64,000 nucleotides of DNA, from contig JAHBXT010000003.1 of NCBI GenBank assembly GCA_019636385.1, positions 1 to 64,000 of the forward strand, written 5' to 3'. This document shows positions 17,913 through 26,843 of this stretch, piece by piece. The translations under genes and the position numbers were made by a program. Position 1 is the stretch's first letter, and every line of letters begins with the position of its first letter. The notes beneath the pieces are model-generated. The model was not told the origin of the DNA. It saw only the letters and a list, made by a program, of their open reading frames with translations, and searched no databases. The stretch is from Pirellulaceae bacterium. Its GTDB lineage: Bacteria > Planctomycetota > Planctomycetia > Pirellulales > Pirellulaceae.

Positions 17913-18463
17913 TTGGTGACCCTGATTACCCAATAGACGGACCGCAGTTTCGGTAAATGATAACCAAAAACATTGGCAATTGGCAGTTGCCAATTTCGCC
18001 AAAAGCGCCTTTTGCAATGTTCGCTCGCACAATCACTCGCCAACGGAATGGGACACGAAACCGCTCTGAATGAAACTTGATATTGCCTAATCGACCAAGT
18101 GGCCGGGGTGGAATCGCCATCGACATTCAAGGCTAGGCCGAAGACATCACCATCTCAGACAATAACATTCGCCAAACGCGAGCCCCGCTGCAGCGCGTTG
18201 GCATACGCATCAGCCCCTTGATCCATCGGTTACAGATGTTCCAAAACCGCTTTCAGGCCTGTCGCCAGATGTAGTGCAGATCGCTGCACCAAGGGATACT
18301 CAGCGGCCCAGCTCAACCAAATAATCTCGACGCTAACCCTCGCCAATCGTGGGAGCCGGCCCAGTGAGCCACCTGGCGGTCGAGAATAATGGCCTGCTCT
18401 TGGTTACGGGCCGCGACCAACCAATGCCGATCGGACCCGATATCCGAATTCAAAGTTTGGTGT
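17913..18463. other. Intergenic stretch with a possible decayed gene
   Basis: No intact gene. The part at 18140-18450 contains protein-like minus-strand sequence broken by stops and a frame change (see separate entry). The rest holds nothing I can name. Confidence 0.4.
18140..18450 (-). pseudogene. Possible coding remnant, unidentified
   Basis: On the minus strand HWLVAARNQEQAIILDRQVA continues to WRGLASRLFG and a stop; after a frame change AEYPLVQRSALHLATGLKAV and LEHL follow, then a stop, then MDQGADAYANALQRGSRLAN and another stop. The amino-acid composition is protein-like and the segments line up head to tail, which suggests a gene broken by at least one frameshift and two nonsense changes. 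I do not recognise the family, and chance is not excluded. Confidence 0.3.
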
Positions 18464-20419
18464 TTATTCAGGTGGCAGACTGATGTCCGATGGTAGTCCT
18501 GGAAATTGTGAGCCCGCGCCTTGAGCAGCTTTGGCAGCTTGTTCAGGAGTTTGGAACAACTGTTCGCGTGAAACCTTTAATTTCTGGTAAACACTATCGC
18601 TGACGATGTAGTACCAATCTGCGAATCTAGCGTTCAGCTCGGCTACCTTCTTACGAGTTTCATTTAGCGATTCATTGCGTGAGTCGATCAAACGCTGATT
18701 CTCCTTGCGGATGGTTTCCTGCATGAATTGCAGTTGTTCCTGCAATTCTTCGGCCGTTGGTTCAGCAGATGGCGCCAGTTCAGTCTGACCGGCCTTAGAG
18801 GACGCCGGAGTTGTAGACAGTTCCTGTTCGGGAACCGCATTGTCGCTGGGCTGAGCGTCGGATGGATTGGATGCGGCGTCATCTGGCGATGAACCAGCTT
18901 CATCGTTGGTGAAGCTAACCAGCCTGCTGTGAATGGGGCGAACATTCTTGGCCGATGGTGGCTGGTCGGCTTGTGGAGCCGCCTCACCATCTTGGGACTC
19001 GGTGGCTGGGGCGTCCGCGGGTGAACCTTCAGAGGCCGGCAACTCTTGCGCTGGAGTATCTACTGAGGTCGCGTCGTCGGTAGCAGGTGCATCATCAGCG
19101 GATGATTCGCTTACTTGCACATCGGCGGTTGACGGCGCGGCGGCCGGCGGAACTGCTGTTTCGGCCTTTTCCGCGGCTTCCATCTCCAACATCTGCTGGA
19201 CGGTCTCGGGCACAAGCTTCAAATCGGGGGCAGGAAACTTGGATTCATCCAGCTGCGCCATCACCAGCAAATAACGTCGAACTCCTTCATCGCTATCCGC
19301 TTTGTCCTCTGCTCCCTCGGCTTCTTCCTCGGCAGATAGCGACGATCCGCTGACCTGGGTATTGCCAAACCGCAGGAAATATCGAATGCCTTCCTTAGTT
19401 CCCAAGATCACTTCGCCACCCGAGGAAAACACGTCGCCGGATTCCAATGGGAAGAATCCTTGATCTTGCAGACTTCGGGCCGACTCGACATTCTCCATGA
19501 GGGACTTATCAGCCTTCAGGTCAGCGGCTAGCCCCAAGGGCTTACGGCGCACATTGACGATCTTCAGATTCTGAATCGAGGTCCGCAGCGCATTGAGGGT
19601 TTCTTCGTTCAACTTGGTACCCGGCGGAGGCTCCGTCATCGTCGGTTGCCCCTCGACGGTATAGTCAATAAAGCTCTTAAGCGACCAGCGGCTATCTTTG
19701 TTTTCCAGATCACAGTCGAAGTTTCGAGCCAAGCCGAAGGCGCGATCGGTGCGCACAATAGCGTGGTCTCGCAAACCCACAAATTCGATGTTGCTACTGA
19801 CAACATTCAGAATGTCACCCTTAATCCACTTGCTAAATTCCGTGGAGAAGGCATCGGTGCTGATTTCGACGATATACACCGCATCTTCTGACGGCACGCG
19901 CACATAGTGCTGGCCCTTAGATCCTTGAACCTCTTTGCCGATGATTAAACTGGCCAAAATCTGACTATCGGCTCCGCCGACTTGCACCAGAATTCCCACA
20001 CCGGAGGCTGAGGCCGTCAGCTCCTGTTCATTGGGCTCGACCACACCATACAGTACATGATCGCCGCGATCTGTGCTGACGGTCTGAATGACATTCAGCG
20101 CTACCAAGGGTGTTGTCGCTTGGCTGACCTGCTGCTCGGAGTCGGCTGGATAGCCGTCGGCAGAAGGCAATGTCCACAGTTCGGTCTTGGGGTCCTTGGC
20201 CAGTTCGATACGACTGAGCGTGGCTAATTGCTCGTCGAATTTCACGATGCGAAATGATTGAGCCGTGGTAGGATCCAATTCCGGAAAGATTGCGGAACCG
20301 CGTTTTTCTTCAGCCAACTGCCCTTCGCTGAGTACCGCCGTAGGACGAAACGTCCAGGCCAAGCCCAGCGAAATTGCAGCGGCAGCCGCAAATAGTGCCG
20401 TGGTCTTCACTTCGCTCAC
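18464..20419 (-). CDS. DUF4340 domain protein of a gliding-type ABC exporter operon
   Basis: The GTG start at 20419 is preceded by GAGGAG at 8 bases. The 651-residue product has an N-terminal membrane anchor (TTALFAAAAAISLGLAWTF), then a DUF4340 region with SFRIVKFDEQLATLSRIEL, SLIIGKEVQGSKGQHYVRV and AVYIVEISTDAFSTEFSKWI. A second segment of the same kind follows (VILGTKEGIRYFLRFGN). From about 400 to 560 it is a low-complexity linker rich in A, E, P, S and D, then a charged coiled coil and a C-terminal tail. DUF4340 proteins accompany GldF/GldG-like transporters. Third gene in the operon, 58 bases after the permease fusion. Confidence 0.82.
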   Translation of the reverse strand: MSEVKTTALFAAAAAISLGLAWTFRPTAVLSEGQLAEEKRGSAIFPELDPTTAQSFRIVKFDEQLATLSRIELAKDPKTELWTLPSADGYPADSEQQVSQATTPLVALNVIQTVSTDRGDHVLYGVVEPNEQELTASASGVGILVQVGGADSQILASLIIGKEVQGSKGQHYVRVPSEDAVYIVEISTDAFSTEFSKWIKGDILNVVSSNIEFVGLRDHAIVRTDRAFGLARNFDCDLENKDSRWSLKSFIDYTVEGQPTMTEPPPGTKLNEETLNALRTSIQNLKIVNVRRKPLGLAADLKADKSLMENVESARSLQDQGFFPLESGDVFSSGGEVILGTKEGIRYFLRFGNTQVSGSSLSAEEEAEGAEDKADSDEGVRRYLLVMAQLDESKFPAPDLKLVPETVQQMLEMEAAEKAETAVPPAAAPSTADVQVSESSADDAPATDDATSVDTPAQELPASEGSPADAPATESQDGEAAPQADQPPSAKNVRPIHSRLVSFTNDEAGSSPDDAASNPSDAQPSDNAVPEQELSTTPASSKAGQTELAPSAEPTAEELQEQLQFMQETIRKENQRLIDSRNESLNETRKKVAELNARFADWYYIVSDSVYQKLKVSREQLFQTPEQAAKAAQGAGSQFPGLPSDISLPPE

Positions 20420-20477
20420 AACAACAACTCCTCAACAATATCCAGGTTTGTATGTGTATATGTTTATTCTGGTCAGC

Positions 20478-23447
20478 CTAACGCAGCCGCGTCTTGGAGA
20501 TGCCTTCGCGCTCTCGAACGCGACGCGATACAAAGACGGCGATACCGACCAACAATGGCGGTATGGGAGGAAGCAGAATCGCCATGTATTTGTAGCGAGC
20601 TTGTTCGCCCAAGACTCTCAAGTCTGCCTCCATGCGGCTGGCTCGAATCTTCTCATCGCGATCAGCTTCCAACTTCTGCCGCTGAATGCCTAACTTGCGT
20701 TCCAGCGACATATTCTGAATCTGCAAGCGCTGCAATTCGGCGATCAACGTCTGTTGCTTCGCCGGGTCGACCGCTCCCTCGCGCTTGATTTCATTAATCC
20801 GATCCTGGAACTTGGCAACCGATCGTTGATTCTGCTCTTCGGCCTCGCGAATAGCGCGGTTGAATTCTTCCTGGTAGACTTTTTGATTCTCGACTTCAGC
20901 AGATTGGAATTCTTGTGCCAAGTCTTCAAACAATCGCAGCGTGACGTGCTGCGGTTCGTGGCTACGAATCTTGGGATAATTGGTCTCGCCAGCCAAAACA
21001 TCGATCACATTCAGCACGAAGGTGATATTCTGTACACGGAGACTGATATCTTCATAGTCCTCGGGTCGGCGACGGTTGGCGCTAAAGAAGGGAGCCATAC
21101 AGTCAATATCGGCCACGTAGAACGCTCGGAGCTTGCGCTCTGCATCACCGTTAGACTGGGCTTGCTGCGCTGCGTTTGCTTGTGCCTGGTCCTGATTTTC
21201 GGCGGAGTTGCTTGCGTCTCCCTGTAAGCCATCACCACCAGGGTTGGCAATAGCAGAGACACCTTCAACGTAAACTGCAACAACTTGTTCGCCCAAGGCT
21301 GGGCCTTGTAGCACTTGCAGTTGCGTCGGATTGGGTTCGCCGGACCTAAGCTGACTCATCACATCATCGAACTTGATGATCCCGCTGTCGGGGCGTAGAC
21401 GAATAATCGGCGTGACTTGCACGTCTTGATTTTCCTTATCGGCGCTGATAGCCCCAGCATATAAGAACATCAATTCACGCAAGCCGGCGGTGGCCAGGCT
21501 TTTCTCGCTCAGATAGTCAGCCTCATCGCCAGCCTCTTCGCGAATAAACAACCACTGATCGGTGGCGTTCAGCAGGTATCTCAGCCGTGGGTGGGGGTTG
21601 TAACGCTGCCACACGACATCTGGATTGATACTTTGCATGCCCGGCGTTTGCGAGATTTTCAATCCCAAAGTTTTCCACAACGCCTGCATGTCGCCCTTGG
21701 GCTGTGGCGGACTTCCGCCAAACATGCCGCCCTGCCCCTCTTTGGGTTCGCTTGTTCCAGGAACCCCCTGAATAGCCACTGGCAATGGGTCTTCAAAGAT
21801 GGCTGTAGGCACTCCGGCCTGAACCGCATCCACTAGGTTCTTCAATTGAGGCGGTCCTAATGACGACGGCTGCACCACCAATAAGGCGTCATATTTGCCA
21901 GGCGGAATCGGGTCGCTGGCATCGACACCTTCAACAGAATACTGCTTTTCCAGCTCTTCGATAATCGGCTGCTTGGGCACCTGGCGGAACGAGCCACCGG
22001 CCATTGAAAATCCACCCATAAAATTGGCATCGGTGTTAACCACGCCCAGCTTGGCGCGGCGCGGCTGGGCGGCCGTATTGATCGATCGTGCTAGCTCGTA
22101 TTCAACCGGAATTCCACTATCGAAAAATGGCACCACCACCTTCGATAAACCACTTCGAACGGCCGCTCCCAGCAATACCTCTTGATCGCGGAAGGCGCCT
22201 CGCTGGCGGACGCGAATCATTTGCGGTTCAATGCCGTATTGTTTTCGGGCACGCTGAGCCTCGGGGCTGGAAGTCTCCAGATTGTCGTACAATTGAACTT
22301 GTAGCTTAGTATTGCGACCACCAGCCAAGGATTGGAACTCTTTCAGCAGCGTCACCAGATCATAGCGCGTTTTGGAATACTGCTCGGGAATATTATTGGA
22401 CACGAAGGCCTCAATCACGATGGGCCGCTCAGGATCTAAATTGCGAATCAATTGCCGAGTGGTCGGGCTCAGCGAACTGACCTTTCCCTGAGTCACGTCG
22501 AATCGGGGGCGATCGTTTTGCATGAAGAAGTAGCTACCGGCTAACACGACCACCGCCAGCGCGATGCAGCGCACCAGGTAGTGTGCAAACATTCGGTTAC
22601 CATTGGTACCACCGCTCCAGTGCCGGCGGCCAATCAGCACAATACACAGGTACAATCCGGTAAGTGTGAGTAACGTAAAGAACGCCACTGGGGCGATGCT
22701 GACTACCCCGCGACCAAAATTGTCAAATTGGCGACTGAAACTAAATGCGGCCACCAGCCGCGACCAGGCACCACGCGCGATAATCACTTCGGCGTTGGCG
22801 GCAAAGGCCAACGGAGCATTGAACAGTGCTCCCAGAATGAATGCCACGGTCAAGTTCGCGGTCAAGAACGACGCCACCATGCCGATGGCAATCATGGCGA
22901 CACCAACGAACCAGTACCCCAAGTAGTTGGCGCAAAACAGCCCTGCGTCCACGCCTCCAGCCGACAGATAGAGCAAGACCAGGAAGGTCGAGAGCTGCGA
23001 GAAAATCAAAGACACCGTATAGATGGATACCGCTGACAGAAACTTACCCACGACTATATCAAAGTCATCGGCAGGCAACGTTAACAATAGCTCGTCAGTT
23101 CCCTGGCGCCGCTCATCCGACCAAATGCTCATGGTGATCGCCGGAATGAAGAACAACATGATGACCGGGAACCAGAAATTCAGTTGATCCAAATTGGCCA
23201 AATTGGCATTGAAAAACTCGTTGGGCCAGAAGGCGGCCATAGAAGTCAACAGCACGAACAAACACAAAAACACGTAGCCCGTTGGATTGGAAAAGTAGGC
23301 TAAGAAATTGCGGCGTAACACGGCAAATGCCGCGCGCTTGCGCTTGGCCAAAAAGCCAATGGCCAACCAGGCAAACAGCAAGAAGACCAGGTCGATACCG
23401 ATAACCAGCGCCAATGGCAACAGTATAGTCAAGACTTCATTGAGCAT
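20478..23447 (-). CDS. ABC permease/auxiliary fusion, GldF plus GldG-like
   Basis: The 989-residue product joins two units. Residues about 1-270 are an ABC-2 permease like GldF, with six membrane segments and WSDERRQGTDELLLTLPADD. From about 285 a further membrane segment leads into a large extracytoplasmic GldG/ABC_transp_aux region, with SLSPTTRQLIRNLDPERPIV, LLKEFQSLAGG and KYDALLVVQPSSLGPPQLK. A coiled coil (about 855-950) and a last membrane segment (YMAILLPPIPPLLVGIAVFV) end the protein. A Q/A/N-rich insert lies near 755-775. Separate GldF and GldG proteins are the Bacteroidetes form. Substrate unknown. The ATPase gene ends 109 bases upstream. Confidence 0.85.
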   Translation of the reverse strand: MLNEVLTILLPLALVIGIDLVFLLFAWLAIGFLAKRKRAAFAVLRRNFLAYFSNPTGYVFLCLFVLLTSMAAFWPNEFFNANLANLDQLNFWFPVIMLFFIPAITMSIWSDERRQGTDELLLTLPADDFDIVVGKFLSAVSIYTVSLIFSQLSTFLVLLYLSAGGVDAGLFCANYLGYWFVGVAMIAIGMVASFLTANLTVAFILGALFNAPLAFAANAEVIIARGAWSRLVAAFSFSRQFDNFGRGVVSIAPVAFFTLLTLTGLYLCIVLIGRRHWSGGTNGNRMFAHYLVRCIALAVVVLAGSYFFMQNDRPRFDVTQGKVSSLSPTTRQLIRNLDPERPIVIEAFVSNNIPEQYSKTRYDLVTLLKEFQSLAGGRNTKLQVQLYDNLETSSPEAQRARKQYGIEPQMIRVRQRGAFRDQEVLLGAAVRSGLSKVVVPFFDSGIPVEYELARSINTAAQPRRAKLGVVNTDANFMGGFSMAGGSFRQVPKQPIIEELEKQYSVEGVDASDPIPPGKYDALLVVQPSSLGPPQLKNLVDAVQAGVPTAIFEDPLPVAIQGVPGTSEPKEGQGGMFGGSPPQPKGDMQALWKTLGLKISQTPGMQSINPDVVWQRYNPHPRLRYLLNATDQWLFIREEAGDEADYLSEKSLATAGLRELMFLYAGAISADKENQDVQVTPIIRLRPDSGIIKFDDVMSQLRSGEPNPTQLQVLQGPALGEQVVAVYVEGVSAIANPGGDGLQGDASNSAENQDQAQANAAQQAQSNGDAERKLRAFYVADIDCMAPFFSANRRRPEDYEDISLRVQNITFVLNVIDVLAGETNYPKIRSHEPQHVTLRLFEDLAQEFQSAEVENQKVYQEEFNRAIREAEEQNQRSVAKFQDRINEIKREGAVDPAKQQTLIAELQRLQIQNMSLERKLGIQRQKLEADRDEKIRASRMEADLRVLGEQARYKYMAILLPPIPPLLVGIAVFVSRRVREREGISKTRLR

Positions 23448-23556
23448 AGTGTTGATTCGATTCTACGAGTTTGTCTGCGGTGTTTGTATGTTTGACGATT
23501 GATCCCATGGCAGAAGCGAAAGATCAGTCGTTGGAATTTCGAGTGTCGCGCAAGCC

Positions 23557-24297
23557 TCAGCCGGCGGCACCGGTCAGTTGATGGAACGCTGATTCCAGCG
23601 TGTCACCTTTGGATCGCAATTGTGCTACTTGGCCGTCAAATACTTTGCGACCGTCGTTGATTAAGATCACCCGATCGGCCATGGCTTCGACCTCTTGCAG
23701 AATGTGTGTCGACAGCAGGATCGTCTTCGTCTCACGCAACTTGCGCAATGTCTTGCGGACTTCGCGAATTTGATTCGGATCCAGACCAGCGGTAGGCTCG
23801 TCCAAGATCAGCACATCGGGCTCGTGCAACAGCGCTTGAGCCATCCCCACGCGTTGCTTGAATCCCTTAGACAATTTGCCAATCGGCTTGTGCAGTACCG
23901 AACTGAGGTCGCACAAATCAACGACAGCCTCAGTTCGCTGCTTGGTGTACTTGGGGCTCATGCCACGAGCCTCCGCAAAAAACGCCAACATGTCGTGAGG
24001 TGTCATTTCTGGATACAGCGGCCCATTTTCCGGCAAATAGCCTAAGCGGCGAGAGCCGGCCAAGCGGTCGTGAAACATGTCATGGCCGGCAATGCGGGCA
24101 ACGCCTTCGCTGGGCGCCAAATAACCGGTCAACATCTTCATGGTGGTGCTTTTTCCAGCGCCATTGGGCCCTAGAAAGGCCACCAACTCTCGCTCGTGAA
24201 CTTGAAAGCTGATATCGCGGGCCGCTGCAAAAGGCCCATAGAACTTGGATAGTCCGATGGCTTCAATCATCGGCTTGCTTTTACCAGAGTCGCTCAT
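23557..24297 (-). CDS. ABC transporter ATP-binding protein (GldA-like)
   Basis: The 246-residue ATPase has Walker A GPNGAGKSTT, Q-loop region GYLPENGPLYPEMT, signature LSKGFKQRVG, Walker B VLILDEPTAGLDP and the H-loop STHILQEVE. PENxPLYxxMT is typical of GldA-like exporters. First gene of the minus-strand operon with the permease fusion and DUF4340 protein; together they form a complete exporter set. Confidence 0.9.
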   Translation of the reverse strand: MSDSGKSKPMIEAIGLSKFYGPFAAARDISFQVHERELVAFLGPNGAGKSTTMKMLTGYLAPSEGVARIAGHDMFHDRLAGSRRLGYLPENGPLYPEMTPHDMLAFFAEARGMSPKYTKQRTEAVVDLCDLSSVLHKPIGKLSKGFKQRVGMAQALLHEPDVLILDEPTAGLDPNQIREVRKTLRKLRETKTILLSTHILQEVEAMADRVILINDGRKVFDGQVAQLRSKGDTLESAFHQLTGAAG

Positions 24298-24864
24298 TTG
24301 CCAAGTGGCTCCATCGAATGCTCATGGGCGTCACGCGGAGAGCCCGGCTGATGCCGCTTTTCCCTTCCGCAAACCATTTAATGCACCAACCTACGGATCG
24401 TCCGGTTGCGTGGTTCGATAGTTTTTAACTTGCACTCCCGTTGCCGCAAAGGGGGGTGTTTGGAGCTCCGTAGCCGTTGGCGGAGTCCGCCACCGAATCA
24501 CTTGCCCAATCCCTAAAGCTGGTGGCGATGGCTCCCCGGTAGCCCGTACTTCAAGCCCACGGTCGGCCCAAGTGCAGCTTGCAAACTGCGGCACTTCCAG
24601 GCACCCGTTAGCTACCCTAGCTAGAGGCTAGCGGGAAGCGGGGCGCACAAAACTTCAGCCTCGGCGACTGTGGCTACGGAAAACAGGCTTTCGCATGCTA
24701 CTTGACAGCACCAAAACGACTTGCAGAGCATCGACCTGGGCGATAAACTGCTGGGCTTACTGGCGGCACATTTCAAGTTCCGTCATCAGTCGCCTAACCC
24801 CGTACCACTGGAGCTTTGTGCCCCATCGTGCGTACTTTTGATTTGTAGTTGCGAAGTTACGACT
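24298..24864. other. Intergenic region between the ABC operon and rplM
   Basis: This 567-base divergent spacer must contain the promoters of the ABC operon and of rplM-rpsI. A TTGACA lies at 24702-24707 but no good -10 follows it at 17 bases. At about 24655-24685 there is a degenerate relative of the palindromic repeat found at 40268 and 56321 (CTTCAGCCTCGGCGAC and TGTGGCTACG). No leader hairpin for the ribosomal operon could be assigned. Confidence 0.4.
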
Positions 24865-25317
24865 ATGACCTTGACTCAAAAAACAACCATTGCCAAACCC
24901 GGTCAATTACCCAAGAAGTGGTTCCATGTGGATGCAACCGATCAGATTTTGGGTCGCTTGGCCAGCGACGTGGCCATGGTATTGATGGGCAAGCATCGGC
25001 CCACCTATACACCGCACGTCGACACGGGCGACTTCGTGGTGGTTACCAACGCCGAAAAGGTAGTCATGACCGGCCGCAAATTGCAGGTTCGGCACTACGC
25101 TTGGTATACCGGCCATACGGGCCAGAAAATGGAAAGCTATCAGGAACGGTTGGAGCGCAAGCCGGAAGATTTGATTTATCACGCTGTGCGACGCATGTTG
25201 CCCAAGAATAAATTGGCTTCCAGCATGCTGGACAAGCTGAAGATTTACGCCGGTCCTGAACATCCGCATCAAGCCCAGCAGCCCGAGGCGATGACAATTG
25301 GCAAATCCGCGTCTTAA
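24865..25317 (+). CDS. rplM: 50S ribosomal protein L13
   Basis: The 150-residue product begins MTLTQKTTIAKPGQLPKKW and carries the L13 hallmarks: WFHVDATDQILGRLASDVA, MGKHRPTYTPHVDTGDFVVV, VVMTGRKLQ and HAVRRMLPKNKLASSML, YAGPEHPHQAQQP. The ATG at 24865 gives the standard length; in-frame sequence upstream is not conserved. Followed by rpsI after 98 bases, the classic order. Confidence 0.97.
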   Translation: MTLTQKTTIAKPGQLPKKWFHVDATDQILGRLASDVAMVLMGKHRPTYTPHVDTGDFVVVTNAEKVVMTGRKLQVRHYAWYTGHTGQKMESYQERLERKPEDLIYHAVRRMLPKNKLASSMLDKLKIYAGPEHPHQAQQPEAMTIGKSAS

Positions 25318-25415
25318 CGCAAACAAAATCGCTGATACCAAAAAAAATCGCTGATCGATCTAACCCCCATCCTTTGATATCACCAAATCACAGTCCACCA
25401 ATAAACTGAACTCCT

Positions 25416-25829
25416 ATGCTAATCGCCAAAAAAGACAAGTTGAACGGGGATTCTTTGGGAACCGGCCGCCGCAAGACCGCCGTGGCTCGTGTTCGCGTGC
25501 GGCCCGGTTCTGGCAAGATCACTGTCAATGGCAAGCCGATGGAAGAGTTCTTCCCCACTGTGCAGCACCAACTGCAAGTGACTCAAGCCTTGACGGCCGT
25601 TAACGCCGACAAATCTGTCGATGTGAACGTCCGCGTAAGTGGTGGAGGACTGACCGGTCAAGCTGGTGCAGTTCGCTTGGCGTTAGCTCGTGCCCTGGTC
25701 GGCATGAACCAGGATAATTTCCAAACCTTGCGAGACGACAAGTTCTTGACTCGCGATTCGCGCATGAAAGAACGCAAGAAGTACGGTCTCCGCGGTGCCC
25801 GCCGTGGTACTCAATTCAGCAAACGTTAA
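25416..25829 (+). CDS. rpsI: 30S ribosomal protein S9
   Basis: The 137-residue product has GTGRRKTAVARVRVRPGSGK, VNGKPMEEFFP, VRVSGGGLTGQAGAVRLALA, ALVGMN, and the C-terminal basic tail DSRMKERKKYGLRGARR ending in QFSKR, which reaches the P-site tRNA in ribosome structures. Downstream of rplM in the usual two-gene operon. The 98-base spacer contains AAAATCGCTGAT twice. Confidence 0.97.
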   Translation: MLIAKKDKLNGDSLGTGRRKTAVARVRVRPGSGKITVNGKPMEEFFPTVQHQLQVTQALTAVNADKSVDVNVRVSGGGLTGQAGAVRLALARALVGMNQDNFQTLRDDKFLTRDSRMKERKKYGLRGARRGTQFSKR

Positions 25830-26018
25830 TTCGTTTGTAAGCGTGCTCTTAGCGTCCGCTGCGTCACGATTACCCTGGCCGATTCGGAATTGGGTCCGGT
25901 TCGGCTGTTCATGGGGTAGTTGCTGTGTGAAGCAGCCGGGCTCAGCGCTTCTGCCTGACGGACACCAACGGTAAGTGGCCGAGCTAGTGTCATGGCTGAG
26001 CGATGAATCACGAACGTC

Positions 26019-26837
26019 TTAGACGGCTGCCGTCCGTTGGCCAGAATGGCAACGCTGCTCGATGAGCCGCAATACTTCAGGTACCTGCGCGACGGTTGGC
26101 ACCACGTAGTGGGCTCCGGCCGCCACAAGTTTGCGTTCAGCCTGTTTACAAAGTTCGCCCACGATGGATTGGTCCATGCAATCTAGTTCGGCTTGTGATA
26201 AGCCCACAAGATTGCCGGACTTGGAGATGCCGATATTCCAGCAGCCGGCGTTTCGGCCTGCTTCGACGCCAGCCGTGGTATCATCGACATTTACCACTCT
26301 CCACATCGGAAATACGTCTAGGCGTTTTGCGGCTTCAAATAATAGATACGGGGCAGGTCGACCACGCGGAGCATCTTCGCTGCACAGGACAAAGTCCGGT
26401 CGATAGCCCTGACGAGCTGCAGCAGCCGTGACGGACTCCATCAATTCCCGAGTGTAGCCTGTGGTTGAACCAACCTTTAAACCCAACTCACGGCACGACG
26501 CCTCAGCTTCAGCAGCCCCCGGGATGAGTTCGCTGAATCGGCCCAGCACCTCCTTCTGCAACGGCAAGAATTGCTGGTACATCCTGTCCACATCTTGAAC
26601 GTTCAATGGCCGACCATGTATGTTCTGCCAGGCTGCGGCTACTTCCGGCATGGCGCCGATGGTTGCGATGTGCTCGCGCTTTGCCATGCCCATCGGTTCT
26701 CGTGCTTGCTGGGGAGTAATCCTGATTCCATTGGTTTGAAAAATCTGCTGGAAAACCACGGCTGGTGCACAACTGCCGTAGTCGATCATCGTGCCCGCCC
26801 AATCGAACACAACTGCCTTTAAATGTTGACATTGCAT
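26019..26837 (-). CDS. phnX: Phosphonoacetaldehyde hydrolase
   Basis: PhnX cleaves the C-P bond of phosphonoacetaldehyde to acetaldehyde and phosphate in the cytoplasm. The 272-residue product is a HAD enzyme with the PhnX-specific motif VVFDWAGTMIDYGS (nucleophile Asp12), and MGMAKREHI in the cap with Lys53, the Schiff-base lysine of characterised PhnX. Further motifs are STTGYTRELM, LCSEDAPRGRPAPYL and VNVDDTTAGVEAGRNAGCW. Asp12 and Lys53 have the same numbers as in the Bacillus enzyme. It is the last gene of the operon, 6 bases after the FAD oxidoreductase gene. Confidence 0.95.
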   Translation of the reverse strand: MQCQHLKAVVFDWAGTMIDYGSCAPAVVFQQIFQTNGIRITPQQAREPMGMAKREHIATIGAMPEVAAAWQNIHGRPLNVQDVDRMYQQFLPLQKEVLGRFSELIPGAAEAEASCRELGLKVGSTTGYTRELMESVTAAAARQGYRPDFVLCSEDAPRGRPAPYLLFEAAKRLDVFPMWRVVNVDDTTAGVEAGRNAGCWNIGISKSGNLVGLSQAELDCMDQSIVGELCKQAERKLVAAGAHYVVPTVAQVPEVLRLIEQRCHSGQRTAAV

Positions 26838-26843
26838 GTGTGA

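Noticed and set aside
22603..23137. Plus-strand open frames over the permease part of the GldF/GldG fusion
   Set aside because: Shadow frames of a clear membrane protein on the minus strand; composition is that expected from the complement of hydrophobic codons.
24391..24594. Minus-strand 67-codon frame upstream of rplM
   Set aside because: No ribosome site, no conserved look, and it lies in a region that should be promoter DNA.
24702..24730. TTGACA as -35 box for rplM
   Set aside because: There is no acceptable -10 hexamer at 16-18 bases; cannot be called a promoter.
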